A DNA stretch of 64,000 nucleotides from assembly GCA_052144935.1 (NCBI GenBank), contig JBKQPR010000375.1, positions 1 to 64,000 on the forward strand. The letters run 5' to 3'. The stretch is from JOPF133 sp052144935. GTDB lineage: Bacteria > Acidobacteriota > Terriglobia > Bryobacterales > Bryobacteraceae. The notes below the pieces were generated by a model, which was given only the letters and a program-made list of their open reading frames with translations, had not been told where the DNA came from and did no database searches. Shown one piece after another: positions 7,638-15,727 of the stretch; the first letter of the stretch is position 1, and each line of letters starts with the position of its first letter. The translations under genes were made by a program, and so were the position numbers.

Positions 7638-8457
7638 CACCAGCATCTTCTGTTTGGCGCTTCACCCAGATGCAAAACCTCGCTCCAACGTGGACCGCGC
7701 GAAGGAGCGAGTTCAATATCTGCTAGAAACTCTGATGGCCCAAGACGAGAGGATTGTTATACCAACGCCCGCGTTCTCTGAATTTCTGATCCTTGCCGCT
7801 TTGGATGCCCCCGCATACGTATCGAAGATTCGGGAGAATTCTGTATTTCGTATCGAGCTATTTGACGAGCGTGCTGCGATTGAACTGGCGGATGTCGAAC
7901 TGACTGCACGGGCGAAGGGAAACAAGCGCGGCAGCGCTGCCGGTTCTGAATGGCAGAAGGTCAAATTCGACCGTCAAATAGTCGCTGTGGCGAGAACCAA
8001 TGGAGCTACGCGCATCTATTCCGACGATCAGGATATTGCATCTCATGGGAGCGATTTCGGTGTGGTGGTGCTGGCTCTTAAAGATCTGCCAACACCACCC
8101 GCCGTACAGGAAGTATTGGAGTTGAAAGATGCCGAAGACACCGAAGGAGAGAGCGGGAAACCTGAGCCCCAACCCACTGAGCTTCGAGGAGGCGGTAGCG
8201 GACATCCTCAAGGTGAAGCCGGAACCAAAAGCAACCCGCCAGTCGATGGAACGAAAACAGGAGATGGGAAGCCTGGAGAAGGCGGCGACGCGGAAAAAGC
8301 GAAAGCAATCGTAATAAACGAGAAAAAGCCCGCTGGCGAATTACCAGCGGGCCAAGAGGGCGGCCCAAAACCGGTGGTGGACGCGGAGGGAGTTGAACCC
8401 TCATCAGCGGAATCCCAGGGAGCCGCCCCCGGAAAACCCAAAGACAATCCCATCTGA
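7624..8457 (+). CDS. PIN-domain protein, probable ribonuclease
   Basis: Residues 1 to about 165 form a PIN domain: VAFDTSIFCLAL at the N-terminus (D5), an SEFLILAALD helix, KFDRQIVAVARTNGATRIYSDDQDI with the central and C-terminal acidic residues. PIN proteins are Mg-dependent RNases and are often toxins. The remaining about 110 residues are low-complexity and run through a second small gene, a terminator and into a tRNA-like sequence. The original stop has therefore probably been lost, and the real protein is likely about 165-175 residues plus a non-native tail. It overlaps the upstream gene by 14 bases (ATGGTAGCG at 7624) and is probably coupled to it. The lower GC is shared with its neighbour. 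Confidence 0.8.
   Translation: MVAFDTSIFCLALHPDAKPRSNVDRAKERVQYLLETLMAQDERIVIPTPAFSEFLILAALDAPAYVSKIRENSVFRIELFDERAAIELADVELTARAKGNKRGSAAGSEWQKVKFDRQIVAVARTNGATRIYSDDQDIASHGSDFGVVVLALKDLPTPPAVQEVLELKDAEDTEGESGKPEPQPTELRGGGSGHPQGEAGTKSNPPVDGTKTGDGKPGEGGDAEKAKAIVINEKKPAGELPAGQEGGPKPVVDAEGVEPSSAESQGAAPGKPKDNPI
8129..8314 (+). CDS. Small protein overlapping the PIN-gene tail
   Basis: A 61-residue frame begins 9 bases after a GGAG box (ATG at 8129) and contains LSFEEAVADILKVKPEPK, a helix-like motif that looks selected. The overlapping PIN-gene frame in the same stretch is compositionally poor. The product is basic at its C-terminus (ATRKKRKQS). It is plausibly the third gene of the islet operon. 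No function is assigned. Its existence also implies that the native PIN gene once ended near 8130-8180. Confidence 0.5.
   Translation: MPKTPKERAGNLSPNPLSFEEAVADILKVKPEPKATRQSMERKQEMGSLEKAATRKKRKQS
8323..8352 (-). terminator. Intrinsic terminator (minus strand)
   Basis: Reading the minus strand, GCCCGCTGG, a 7-base loop and CCAGCGGGC are followed at once by TTTTT. This is a textbook rho-independent terminator 22 bases downstream of the tRNA-like sequence at 8375-8468, which suggests that sequence is or was transcribed. Confidence 0.75.
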
Positions 8458-8468
8458 GCTACGGGCGC
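8375..8468 (-). pseudogene. Chimeric tRNA-like remnant
   Basis: On the minus strand the 3' part is a perfect tRNA 3' half: 5-bp T stem (GAGGG/CCCTC), 7-base loop TTCAACT, acceptor strand CGCGTCC, discriminator A and encoded CCA (8375-8402). The 5' part reads GCGCCCGTAGCTCAGATGG, like the start of an arginine-type tRNA. The two acceptor strands pair in only 5 of 7 positions. The D stem has no 3' partner and no proper anticodon arm can be folded, so this looks like a junction of two different tRNA halves. A terminator follows. tRNA 3' ends are common integration sites, and the sequence borders a low-GC islet. It could also be a degenerate class II tRNA. Confidence 0.5.
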
Positions 8469-8978
8469 AACCCAATGGTGAGACGAACCACAAATTATTG
8501 TCGACGCAACTAGTTAGCGGATATTATGATCAGCCTACGGTGTGTTTCCGGGGCGTTCTCGGGGTAATTCCAGGGCGCGTCATTTTCGGCAAAATAGCTT
8601 TAGCGGCGTGCAGATTTTCCATGGGGTTAATACGTATTGCGCCCCATCTGAGGGCACGCTTGCCCGCCCCGCTTTGGCCTACGCATGGCCGTGCGAATCT
8701 CCACAACTGGGGTATGGATTCGCGCGGCCCCCTTGTTTTCAACACTGGGTTTGTAAAGTACATAATTTCGAATTGGCACGATCGCGACGGCCACGGAAGA
8801 CCCTCTGAACCAAGCGCCTGCAGGCTAATCTGGACCGGATTCAACCCATATGCACAGCTTTTCCGGATCCGCAAAACTGCTCAAAACTCAACGTCAACCC
8901 GCACATTCTAAATCTGCGATCAACGCGCTTTCCAGGCACCACCCGACCTCCCCCGCCGATCCTGCGTAGAATAGGGAT
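8469..8978. other. 510-bp non-coding stretch
   Basis: I find no plausible gene, tRNA or tmRNA in either strand. Short reading frames here have no ribosome binding site and no recognisable motif. GC is intermediate between the islet and the next gene. Confidence 0.4.
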
Positions 8979-9908
8979 TTGATTGTCACTCTCACCATAA
9001 ATCCGGCCATCGACCGGACCCTCAGCGTGGACCGTCTGGCTTTCGAGGACCGCGCCTACATCAAATCCACCCACGAAACGGCGGGAGGGCGCGGCATCAA
9101 TTCGTCCGTCGTCATCCACTCGTTCGGCGGCCAAACCCTCGCGGTGCTCACTTCGGGCGGCGATTCCGGCAAGCGCCTGGAAGGCCTCCTGGGCACCTGC
9201 GGGTTTCCCATCGCGGTGGTCCCCATCCAGCGCGAGATCCGCACCAACTTCACCATTACGGACCGTCATGGCCTCACCGTCAACCTGAATGAAATTGGGC
9301 CGGAGTTGGGCCAGGCCGAGGTTCTGGCGGTGGAGCGGACCGTGCGCAAGGCGCTCGACAAGGCCTCCTGGCTGCTCATGTGCGGCAGCCTTCCGCCGGG
9401 CGTCCCGGCGGCGTTCTACGGCAAGCTGATCGCCCTGGCCCGCAAGAAAAGGGTGAAGAGCCTGCTCCACGCCGATGGCGACCCTCTGAGGGAGGGCATC
9501 GAGGCCCGGCCGACCATCGCGACCCCCAATCAGCAGGAGGCCGAACGGTTGCTGGGCCGGACGCTGCTTACGCGCACGCACTACCTGGAAGCGGCGGAAC
9601 GCATTCGCTCGATGGGCGCGGAGTCGGTGGCGCTCTCTCTGGGCAGCCGCGGCGCCGTGGGGGCGTATGCCGATGGGCTGATCGAAGCCCTGCCCCCGCG
9701 CGTGGATGCCTTGTGCCCCATCGGCGCGGGCGATGCCATGGGAGCGGCTTACACTTGGGCGCTCGACCGTAAGGACGATACCGCCGATGCCCTGCGCTGG
9801 GGAGTGGCCGCGGGAACCGCTTCGGCGCGCCTGGCGGGGATGAATTTCGCCAGCCTGCAGCAGACCCGCGAGATCTATCGCCAGGTGGAAATCCGGCGCG
9901 TCGAATAG
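8979..9908 (+). CDS. PfkB-family sugar kinase (1-phosphofructokinase/tagatose-6-phosphate kinase type)
   Basis: The 309-residue protein belongs to the ribokinase/PfkB fold. The start MIVTLTINPAIDRT and the substrate motif GGRGIN (about residues 37-42) are those of the 1-phosphofructokinase/LacC branch. The C-terminal PfkB signature GAGDAMGAAY (about 248-257) holds the catalytic Asp and anion hole. It would phosphorylate a sugar phosphate with ATP. No PTS or other sugar genes are adjacent, so the substrate is not fixed by context. The start codon is TTG at 8979, giving the canonical N-terminus. The gene stands alone before murJ, separated by a 144-bp repeat-bearing gap. Confidence 0.88.
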   Translation: MIVTLTINPAIDRTLSVDRLAFEDRAYIKSTHETAGGRGINSSVVIHSFGGQTLAVLTSGGDSGKRLEGLLGTCGFPIAVVPIQREIRTNFTITDRHGLTVNLNEIGPELGQAEVLAVERTVRKALDKASWLLMCGSLPPGVPAAFYGKLIALARKKRVKSLLHADGDPLREGIEARPTIATPNQQEAERLLGRTLLTRTHYLEAAERIRSMGAESVALSLGSRGAVGAYADGLIEALPPRVDALCPIGAGDAMGAAYTWALDRKDDTADALRWGVAAGTASARLAGMNFASLQQTREIYRQVEIRRVE

Positions 9909-9968
9909 CGTGGCGCGCTCCTGGGTTCCACAAAACGCTCCCCGCGCCGCTCCGCGCAAGGAAACCTC

Positions 9969-10041
9969 GATGGGCACGCATGTCCCACCGGCGCCGCGCC
10001 AAAAAAGGCCGATGGGCACGCATGTCCCACCGGCGCCGCGC
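9969..10041 (+). repeat. Two identical 31-bp direct repeats, 42-bp period
   Basis: A 31-bp unit starting GATGGGCACGCATG occurs at 9969-9999 and again, identical, at 10011-10041, just before the murJ start. It could be a small interspersed repeat or part of a regulatory region. Perfect identity suggests recent expansion. Confidence 0.85.
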
Positions 10042-10052
10042 AAGGAAAGCCC

Positions 10053-11717
10053 ATGGGCAAGCTGAAGCATGCCCCACCGCACGCCTTCTTTCGCGCCGCC
10101 GGCGCCATCTCCGCGGCGGTCTCGCTGAGCCGCATCACCGGCATGGTGCGCGAGATCGTGATGGCCCGGCTGTTCGGCGCGGGCGAAATCTACGATGCCT
10201 TTCTGCTGGGAATGCGCATCCCCAACCTGGCGCGCAACCTGTTTGCCGAGGGCGCGCTCTCCTCCGCTTTCGTGCCGGTGTTCTCCGAATACCTGGCCAC
10301 CAGGGGCCGAAGGGAAGCCGCCGCGCTTTCGAACGCCGTGGCCACCGCGCTGTTCCTGGTGGTGAGCGCGGTGTGCGCGGCGGGCATGGTCTTCAGCCCG
10401 CAATTCGTGCGTCTGCTGGCCCCGGGCTTCGCCCAAGTGCCCGGCAAGTTCGACCTGGCCGTGCTGCTCACCCGCATCATGTTTCCGTTTCTGGCGCTGG
10501 TGGCATTGGCCGCGCAGGCCATGGGCGTGCTGAACGCCTGCAACCGGTTCGGCATCCCCGCGCTGGCCTCCACGTTCTTCAATATCGGCAGCCTGGCGGT
10601 CGGGCTGGGGCTGGGGTTGACGTTCGGTCGCGGCTCGGCCCACGGCCTGATCGTTTCGATGGCCTGCGGAGTGCTGGCGGGCGGCGTGCTGCAGTTGCTG
10701 TGGCAATTCCCCAGCCTGCGCCGCGAAGGATTCCTGTATCGCCCGCGGTGGGATTTCCGGCATCCCGGATTGCGGCGGATCGCGCGCCTGATGCTGCCGG
10801 CCTTTCTGGGCAGCGCGGCGCTGCAGATCAACGTGCTGGTCAACACCAACCTGGCATCCGGCATCACCGGCCCCACCGGCCACGTCATCGACGGACCGGT
10901 AAGCTGGCTGAGCTATGCGTTCCGTTTTCTGCAGCTTCCCCTGGGACTCTTCGGGGCCGCCATCGCCTCCGCCCTGCTGCCCGAAGTTTCGCGCAGCGCG
11001 GCCGCCGGCCGCATGGACGAATTCCGCTCCTCCATGGCGCGCGCCCTGGGACTGATGCTGCTCGTCACGATTCCCTCCTCGGCGGGGCTGGCGGTGCTCG
11101 GCGAAAGCATGATCGGCGCAATCTACCAAGGCGGACGCTTCCACGCCTACGATACCCATCAGACCGCCGTGGCGCTGGCCTTCTACAGCGTGGGCCTGGC
11201 CGGGTATTCGGCCGGCAAGATTCTGTCGCCGGCGTTTTATGCCTTGAATGACGGGCGCACGCCCACGCTGGTGAGCGTGGCATCGGTGGCGTTGAATCTG
11301 GCGCTGGCGCTGGCGTTGGTGAAGGGGGCCGGCATGGGACACGCGGGCCTGGCGCTTTCCACCTCGCTGGTTTCGCTCGCCGCCGCGGCCACGCTGTTCG
11401 CTCTGCTCAGTGCGCGCATTCACGGCATCGGCGGGCGAGCCCTGGCCGCCAGCGCGGTGAAGATTGCCGCGGCCTCGGCCCTGATGGCGCTGGTGTGCCG
11501 GGTTTCCAGCTCGTGGGTGCACGCCGCACTGGGCGCCGGAAGAGCCGCGCACCTGGCCGATGTGGCCGTTTCGATCCCCCTGGGCGCGGCGGTTTTCTAC
11601 GCCGCGGCCCGGGCCCTGGCCGTTCCCGAACTAGAGGCCGTGAGAACCGCGTGTTACACTGCCTTAAGGAATGCTCCCCGACCTGAAGTTGGTGATCCGC
11701 CTGCAGGAAATCGATGA
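10053..11717 (+). CDS. murJ: Lipid II flippase MurJ (MviN family)
   Basis: The 554-residue integral membrane protein matches MurJ/MviN, which flips the peptidoglycan precursor lipid II across the inner membrane. Diagnostic stretches include GMVREIVMARLFGAG after the first helix and IYDAFLLGMRIPNLARNLFAEG, followed by alternating hydrophobic helices consistent with 14 transmembrane segments. Length is normal. The ATG at 10053 (GKLKHAPPHAFFRAAGAIS) has AAGGAAA upstream. The gene overlaps the following zinc-ribbon gene by 47 bases, so the pair is probably one operon. Nothing looks damaged. Confidence 0.93.
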   Translation: MGKLKHAPPHAFFRAAGAISAAVSLSRITGMVREIVMARLFGAGEIYDAFLLGMRIPNLARNLFAEGALSSAFVPVFSEYLATRGRREAAALSNAVATALFLVVSAVCAAGMVFSPQFVRLLAPGFAQVPGKFDLAVLLTRIMFPFLALVALAAQAMGVLNACNRFGIPALASTFFNIGSLAVGLGLGLTFGRGSAHGLIVSMACGVLAGGVLQLLWQFPSLRREGFLYRPRWDFRHPGLRRIARLMLPAFLGSAALQINVLVNTNLASGITGPTGHVIDGPVSWLSYAFRFLQLPLGLFGAAIASALLPEVSRSAAAGRMDEFRSSMARALGLMLLVTIPSSAGLAVLGESMIGAIYQGGRFHAYDTHQTAVALAFYSVGLAGYSAGKILSPAFYALNDGRTPTLVSVASVALNLALALALVKGAGMGHAGLALSTSLVSLAAAATLFALLSARIHGIGGRALAASAVKIAAASALMALVCRVSSSWVHAALGAGRAAHLADVAVSIPLGAAVFYAAARALAVPELEAVRTACYTALRNAPRPEVGDPPAGNR

Positions 11718-12426
11718 CCGTCTTCGAGACCTGTCGCGCGAGATCGCCGCTCTTCCCAAACACATCGCTGAAATCGAAAAGAAACTGGTGTCGCACGAGC
11801 GCAAGCTCGAAGCCGATCGGGCGGCGTTGGCCGCCAATCAGAAGGAGCGCAAGAAATGCGAGGGCGACATCCAGGTGCAGGATCAGAAGATCTCGAAGTT
11901 GAAGGATCAGATGCTGCAGGCCAAGACCAACGATCAGTACCGCGCCTTCCAGAACGAGATCGAGTTCTGCCAGAAGGAGATTCGCAAAGCCGAAGACCGC
12001 ATTCTGGAGATGATGAACGAATCCGAACCGCTGGATAAAAACGTGAAGGCGGCGGAAGCGGCTCTCAAGGCCGAGAAGACCGAGGTGGAAGCCGAGAAGG
12101 CCCAGGCCCGCGAGCGCACCGCGGTCGACCAGAAGGCGGCCCAGGAACTCAACGCCGAGCGCGCGTCCATGGTGCCGAAGATTGCGCCGTCCGTCTACAA
12201 GAACTATGAGCGGATCCGCAAGGGCCGCCGTGGTGTCGCGGTGGCCGAGGCGGTGGACGGCCGCTGCGCGATGTGCAACATGGTCATTCGCCTACAGTAC
12301 TTCCAGGATCTGAAGAAGGGCGACCAGATCTTGAGTTGCGAGAGCTGCCAGCGCCTTCTGTACTACAATCCCCCGGTCGCCATGGAAGACCTGGCCGGCG
12401 AGGCCGCTCCGGCCGTGCAGGAATAG
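11671..12426 (+). CDS. Coiled-coil protein with C-terminal C4 zinc ribbon
   Basis: The 251-residue protein starts LPDLKLVIRLQEIDDRL, typical of the widespread C4-type zinc-ribbon/coiled-coil family. Residues about 10-175 are a long charged coiled coil. The C-terminus carries CAMC (about 205-208) and CESC (about 228-231), a four-cysteine zinc site. Members are proposed nucleic-acid- or secretion-linked adaptors, but the role is not settled. The start at 11671 overlaps murJ by 47 bases and is kept because the family N-terminus begins exactly there. Confidence 0.88.
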   Translation: MLPDLKLVIRLQEIDDRLRDLSREIAALPKHIAEIEKKLVSHERKLEADRAALAANQKERKKCEGDIQVQDQKISKLKDQMLQAKTNDQYRAFQNEIEFCQKEIRKAEDRILEMMNESEPLDKNVKAAEAALKAEKTEVEAEKAQARERTAVDQKAAQELNAERASMVPKIAPSVYKNYERIRKGRRGVAVAEAVDGRCAMCNMVIRLQYFQDLKKGDQILSCESCQRLLYYNPPVAMEDLAGEAAPAVQE

Positions 12427-12475
12427 GGCGTCCGCTCCCTTCGGTCGCGGCTCGGCAGCGCGCGAATCTACCGGG

Positions 12476-12537
12476 CCACGACCGTGCTTTCAGAGCCACG
12501 ACCGTGCTTTCAGAGCCACGACCGTCAGGGAGTGGTG
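12476..12537. repeat. 20-bp tandem repeats plus interspersed 25-bp element
   Basis: CCACGACCGT recurs at 12476, 12496 and 12516 with a 20-bp period. The last copy sits in a 25-bp element (12511-12535) that recurs exactly, inverted, at 45790-45814. The position between convergent genes suits a mobile or terminator-associated repeat. Confidence 0.85.
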
Positions 12538-12551
12538 CTACCGCTATCCTG

Positions 12552-13235
12552 CTATCGGTCGCCGATGCTGTAACCCAACCACACCATCCCATACGGCACG
12601 ACACCGCTGCCGAACTGGCTGAAGTTGTTCACGTAGTGAATGCCGCCCTCGGGGCGTATGAAAAAATGATCCGACAGGTAAATCTGTACACCCAGGCTCC
12701 CGTTCACTGCGAAATGGTTGGCGCTGCCCGCATACTGATTCTGAGTCGAGTTGCCCAGCACCGTGCTGCTGCTCGACAGGTTTTCGTAGAATTTCACGTT
12801 CGCGCCGCCGATGCCGCCCTTCAACTGGACGGCCACCTTCTTGGACGAGTAGGGCGAGTAGATGGCGTCGACATCGTAGAAAGTCACGCGGGACTGCAGT
12901 ACATCCCCGTATTGGGTGGAGCTCTGTTGCTGGAAGGTCAGATAGTTCTGTTTAGCGGGCTGCAGGTTGACGTCGAGGCCGATCCCAATGTGCTTCCACA
13001 GCATGAGGTTGCCGCCGAAGCCCAGAAAGAAACCGCTCAGGGCCGGTGTGGTTCCGCAGGACTCGCCAGCAAGGTTGGCGCACGGGTCCAGGGTATTGAT
13101 GTCGACCGATCCCAGTGCGCTGGCGTGGGCGGTTCCAAAACCGACATTGAAATCGACCGAACTCTGTGCCTGCGCTAACGGGAGGCAAACGAGAAGCAAT
13201 ACTAGCAGCGGAAGGTAGTGGCGAATGGATCTCAC
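12552..13235 (-). CDS. Outer-membrane beta-barrel protein
   Basis: The 227-residue product starts with a GTG codon 8 bases after GAGGAG, giving RSIRHYLPLLVLLLVCLPLAQA, a clean signal peptide. The remainder is alternating amphipathic strands ending in an aromatic (MVWLGYSIGDR), as in eight-stranded outer-membrane barrels of the OmpA/OmpW-like superfamily. No enzymatic motif is seen. One likely disulphide pair lies in CANLAGESC. It is probably a small porin or structural barrel; the exact family is not assigned. An in-frame ATG at 13322 is rejected because it would bury the signal peptide. Confidence 0.8.
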   Translation of the reverse strand: MRSIRHYLPLLVLLLVCLPLAQAQSSVDFNVGFGTAHASALGSVDINTLDPCANLAGESCGTTPALSGFFLGFGGNLMLWKHIGIGLDVNLQPAKQNYLTFQQQSSTQYGDVLQSRVTFYDVDAIYSPYSSKKVAVQLKGGIGGANVKFYENLSSSSTVLGNSTQNQYAGSANHFAVNGSLGVQIYLSDHFFIRPEGGIHYVNNFSQFGSGVVPYGMVWLGYSIGDR

Positions 13236-13416
13236 GTTAAAATTCTCCTCTAAATTTGGCGAAACGCGAACGAGCATCTCTGAATACCATGGTACGGCAT
13301 TTGCAGCCGCCAAAACTCGCAATCGAACGCGACATGGTGTGCCGTTTCAACACTTACGACGCAAAGCCGGATACCCCGGTTTCAATCGTACGAATTCTAA
13401 CGGCGCCTTCCAGCAT

Positions 13417-14214
13417 CTAGCGGCGCTGGCAGCGGGGGCAGAAATGCGAGGACCGCTGCGCCACCAGTACTCGCCGGATGGGCGTCCCGCACGTGACGCA
13501 CGGCTCGCCGGTGCGCTGGTAGACCCGGTGGCTGATCTGAAAGAACCCGCGGCGGCCCTCGGCATCCACGTAATCCGAGATGGACGATCCGCCGGCCGCG
13601 ATGGCCTCCGTGAGCACCGCGCGGATGGCGTCGAACAGCCGCTGGGGTCTCGATCCGCCCAGCCGTGAAGCCATCGCCAAGGGATGGATTCCTGCCCGGA
13701 AGAGCGCCTCATCGGCATAGATATTTCCCAGCCCGCGAAGAAAGCGCTGATCCAGCAGCAGCGCCTTGACGCGCGTCCTGCGCCCCTTCAGTGCACGGGC
13801 GAATTCCTTGAAGGACTGCTCCAGCGGTTCGGGACCCAGCCGGGCAACCCGCTCCGGGAACTCGTCGAACCATTGGATCGATCCGAACTGGCGGCTGTCG
13901 TCATAGAGCAGCACTCCACCGTCCAGCGTGAAGATCGCGTGCGTATGCTTACCGGCATCGCCCGCCAGCAGCAGCCGGCCGGTCATGCCCAGATGAATCA
14001 GCAAATAGCCGCCGCCCTCCACGGAGGTCACGATGAACTTGCCGTAGCGCTGGATGCCGGCGATTCTGCGCCCCACCAACCGCGCGGCAAGCTGGTCCGG
14101 ATCGCCGCCGCGCAGCACCCGCAAGCCGCCGCGGAATTCGGCGGACACAATCCGCCGGCCGACCAGGGGGGCGATCGAGCGGACTACGGTTTCTACTTCC
14201 GGAAGTTCCGGCAC
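13417..14214 (-). CDS. mutM: Formamidopyrimidine-DNA glycosylase
   Basis: The 265-residue enzyme begins PELPEVETVVRSIAP: the N-terminal proline nucleophile and catalytic Glu of Fpg/MutM. The helix-two-turn-helix lies around residues 150-180 (LLDQRFLRGLGNIYADEALF). The C-terminal zinc finger is CVTCG...CPRCQ with four cysteines. It removes 8-oxoguanine and cuts the abasic site. The start codon is GTG and directly abuts the TGA stop of the upstream Rieske gene, so the two are co-transcribed and probably translationally coupled. All key residues appear present. Confidence 0.95.
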   Translation of the reverse strand: MPELPEVETVVRSIAPLVGRRIVSAEFRGGLRVLRGGDPDQLAARLVGRRIAGIQRYGKFIVTSVEGGGYLLIHLGMTGRLLLAGDAGKHTHAIFTLDGGVLLYDDSRQFGSIQWFDEFPERVARLGPEPLEQSFKEFARALKGRRTRVKALLLDQRFLRGLGNIYADEALFRAGIHPLAMASRLGGSRPQRLFDAIRAVLTEAIAAGGSSISDYVDAEGRRGFFQISHRVYQRTGEPCVTCGTPIRRVLVAQRSSHFCPRCQRR

Positions 14215-14520
14215 TCAGGGCACCCTCAACAAGATCTCGCCGTCCTCCACGCGCACCTCGAAGGTCTCCACGCGCCGGGCCGGATCGTAATCGTACGCGC
14301 CCGTGCGGCAGTCGAATTCCCACAGGTGGTAGGGGCAAACCACACGGCCCTGGTGGATCGGTCCCTGCCCCAACGGGCCGCCGCGGTGGGGGCACACGCC
14401 GGCGAGCGCGCGGACCTCACCGCCCACGTGGCAGATGGCGTAAGGATAGCCGTCGACCATCGCCTCCCTCACAGAATCCGGCGCCAGGTCCGCCAGCGGA
14501 CCCACTTTTACGAACGGCAT
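14215..14520 (-). CDS. Rieske [2Fe-2S] protein, NirD-like small ferredoxin
   Basis: The 101-residue soluble protein contains CPHRG (about residues 42-46) and CPYHLW (about 62-67), the C-x-H and C-x2-H ligands of a Rieske cluster. It resembles the small subunit of nitrite reductase and Rieske components of oxygenases, acting as an electron carrier. No reductase or oxygenase is adjacent. The ATG at 14520 (PFVKVGPLADL) gives the family N-terminus; a longer frame to 14589 adds a positively charged stretch without support. It ends exactly where mutM begins. Confidence 0.88.
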   Translation of the reverse strand: MPFVKVGPLADLAPDSVREAMVDGYPYAICHVGGEVRALAGVCPHRGGPLGQGPIHQGRVVCPYHLWEFDCRTGAYDYDPARRVETFEVRVEDGEILLRVP

Positions 14521-14615
14521 AGTTTTAGTAAGACGGGTGGAAAGCGTGGTTGTCAAGGTCGCCCTGGGGACGGCGCCACGGCACCTCAACTGCCGGTCAT
14601 AATGGAGAGGCCGGC

Positions 14616-15404
14616 ATGCATGAATACGACACTACGCTGAAGCTTCTGCTGCAAGGCTCGGCCCAACGGTCTCTGCGCGAGCTGACCGGCGTCGCCGTCG
14701 CGCGGTGGCTCAACGTCGAATTGCCCGAGATCGGGAACAAGCGCGTCGACCTGCTCGGGGAGACTGCCGATGGCGAGCTGATCCACATTGAACTGCAGGC
14801 CCAGAACGACGGGAGCATGCCGCTGCGCATGGCCGAATACTGCCTGCGGATCTACCGCCATCTGGGGAAATTTCCCCGGCAAGTGGTGCTCTACGTGGGC
14901 CAAGAACCGCTACGAATGGCGGCGGAGCTGGTGGGCCCGCGGTTATCCTTCGGTTACGACCTGACCGACATCCGGGACATCGACGGCGAGGCTCTCCTGG
15001 CGAGCGACCAGGTAGGCGATAATGTGATTGCGGTCCTGACCCGATGGCGCAGTCACGGGACGGCCGTGCAGGAGATCGTCCGCAAGGTAGCGGAGTTGGA
15101 AGAGGACGCCAGAAACTTTTATCTCGGGGCGTTATTGGAACTGGCGGGGCTGCGCGGGATCGAGGAACTGGTGGAAGGAGAGGCCAGGAAAATGCCGATA
15201 CTGATGAATATCTTGGACAACAAGGTTCTCGGCAGAGAATACAAAAGAGGCGAATTGGCGATTTTGCGCCGCCAGGTCGAGGCACGATTTGGGGTCACAG
15301 CCGAGTGGCTGGAGGAGCGCCTCCGAAACCGTTCCGCGGTCGAAATCGAGGCGCTGGGTGTGCGCCTGCTGAAGGCCGAAAGCCTCGAGGAATGGCTGAA
15401 GTAG
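14616..15404 (+). CDS. PD-(D/E)XK nuclease-family protein (Rpn/transposase-like)
   Basis: The 262-residue product resembles the Rpn/YhgA-like branch of the PD-(D/E)XK superfamily. The core reads RVDLLGETADGELIHIELQAQ (D near residue 44, ExQ near 56-58), preceded by a helical N-terminus. A helical tail follows, with MPILMNILDNKVLGREYKRG and WLEERLRNRSAVEIEALG. Rpn proteins are DNA endonucleases linked to recombination and defence, and similar proteins are common in genomes rich in repeats. GGAGAGG lies just before the ATG. A decayed partial copy of its C-terminus follows at 15416. Nuclease activity is inferred from the core motif only. Confidence 0.8.
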   Translation: MHEYDTTLKLLLQGSAQRSLRELTGVAVARWLNVELPEIGNKRVDLLGETADGELIHIELQAQNDGSMPLRMAEYCLRIYRHLGKFPRQVVLYVGQEPLRMAAELVGPRLSFGYDLTDIRDIDGEALLASDQVGDNVIAVLTRWRSHGTAVQEIVRKVAELEEDARNFYLGALLELAGLRGIEELVEGEARKMPILMNILDNKVLGREYKRGELAILRRQVEARFGVTAEWLEERLRNRSAVEIEALGVRLLKAESLEEWLK

Positions 15405-15415
15405 GAGGCCCGAGA

Positions 15416-15724
15416 GTGCCGATAATTCTCAACGTCCTGGACAACCAGGTTCTCGGGAGAGAATACCAGCGGGGATTCGAGGAAGGCTTCCGGAGAGCCT
15501 CTCGGAGAGCCTTTTTGGAAGGTTCTCGGGAAGGCATTCATGACGCACATTCACCGGCCATTCAACAATGCGAATTCAGTCTGTTGTGCTGTCTCGTCGA
15601 AATGCGCTTTGGGACCCTGCCGGAGTGGGCGCGGGAACGGCTCCAAAGCCGTTCCGCGGCGGAAATCGATGCGAACTCCGCGCGCTTCCTGGCTGCCGAA
15701 AGCCTTGAAGAGCTGCTGAACTAA
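15416..15724 (+). pseudogene. Tandem fragment of the PD-(D/E)XK protein C-terminus
   Basis: The frame beginning with GTG at 15416 reads VPIILNVLDNQVLGREYQRG and ends MRFGTLPEWARERLQSRSA...AESLEELLN. This parallels the tail of the preceding gene (MPILMNILDNKVLGREYKRG; ARFGVTAEWLEERLRNRSA; AESLEEWLK). Between the two blocks there is a short expansion (FEEGFRRASRRAFLEGSREG). The nuclease core is missing, so this is a decayed remnant of an ancestral tandem duplication. Confidence 0.8.
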
Positions 15725-15727
15725 CTG

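Noticed and set aside
8375..8800. tmRNA (ssrA) on the minus strand
   Set aside because: The 3' end resembles one, but no matching 5' end, conserved GTTTCGACGG-type segment or tag reading frame was found within 450 bases.
8841..11552. A 903-codon open frame on the minus strand
   Set aside because: It lies opposite pfkB and murJ, which have clear family motifs; its composition (His/Gln/Arg/Gly) is that of a shadow frame in GC-rich DNA.
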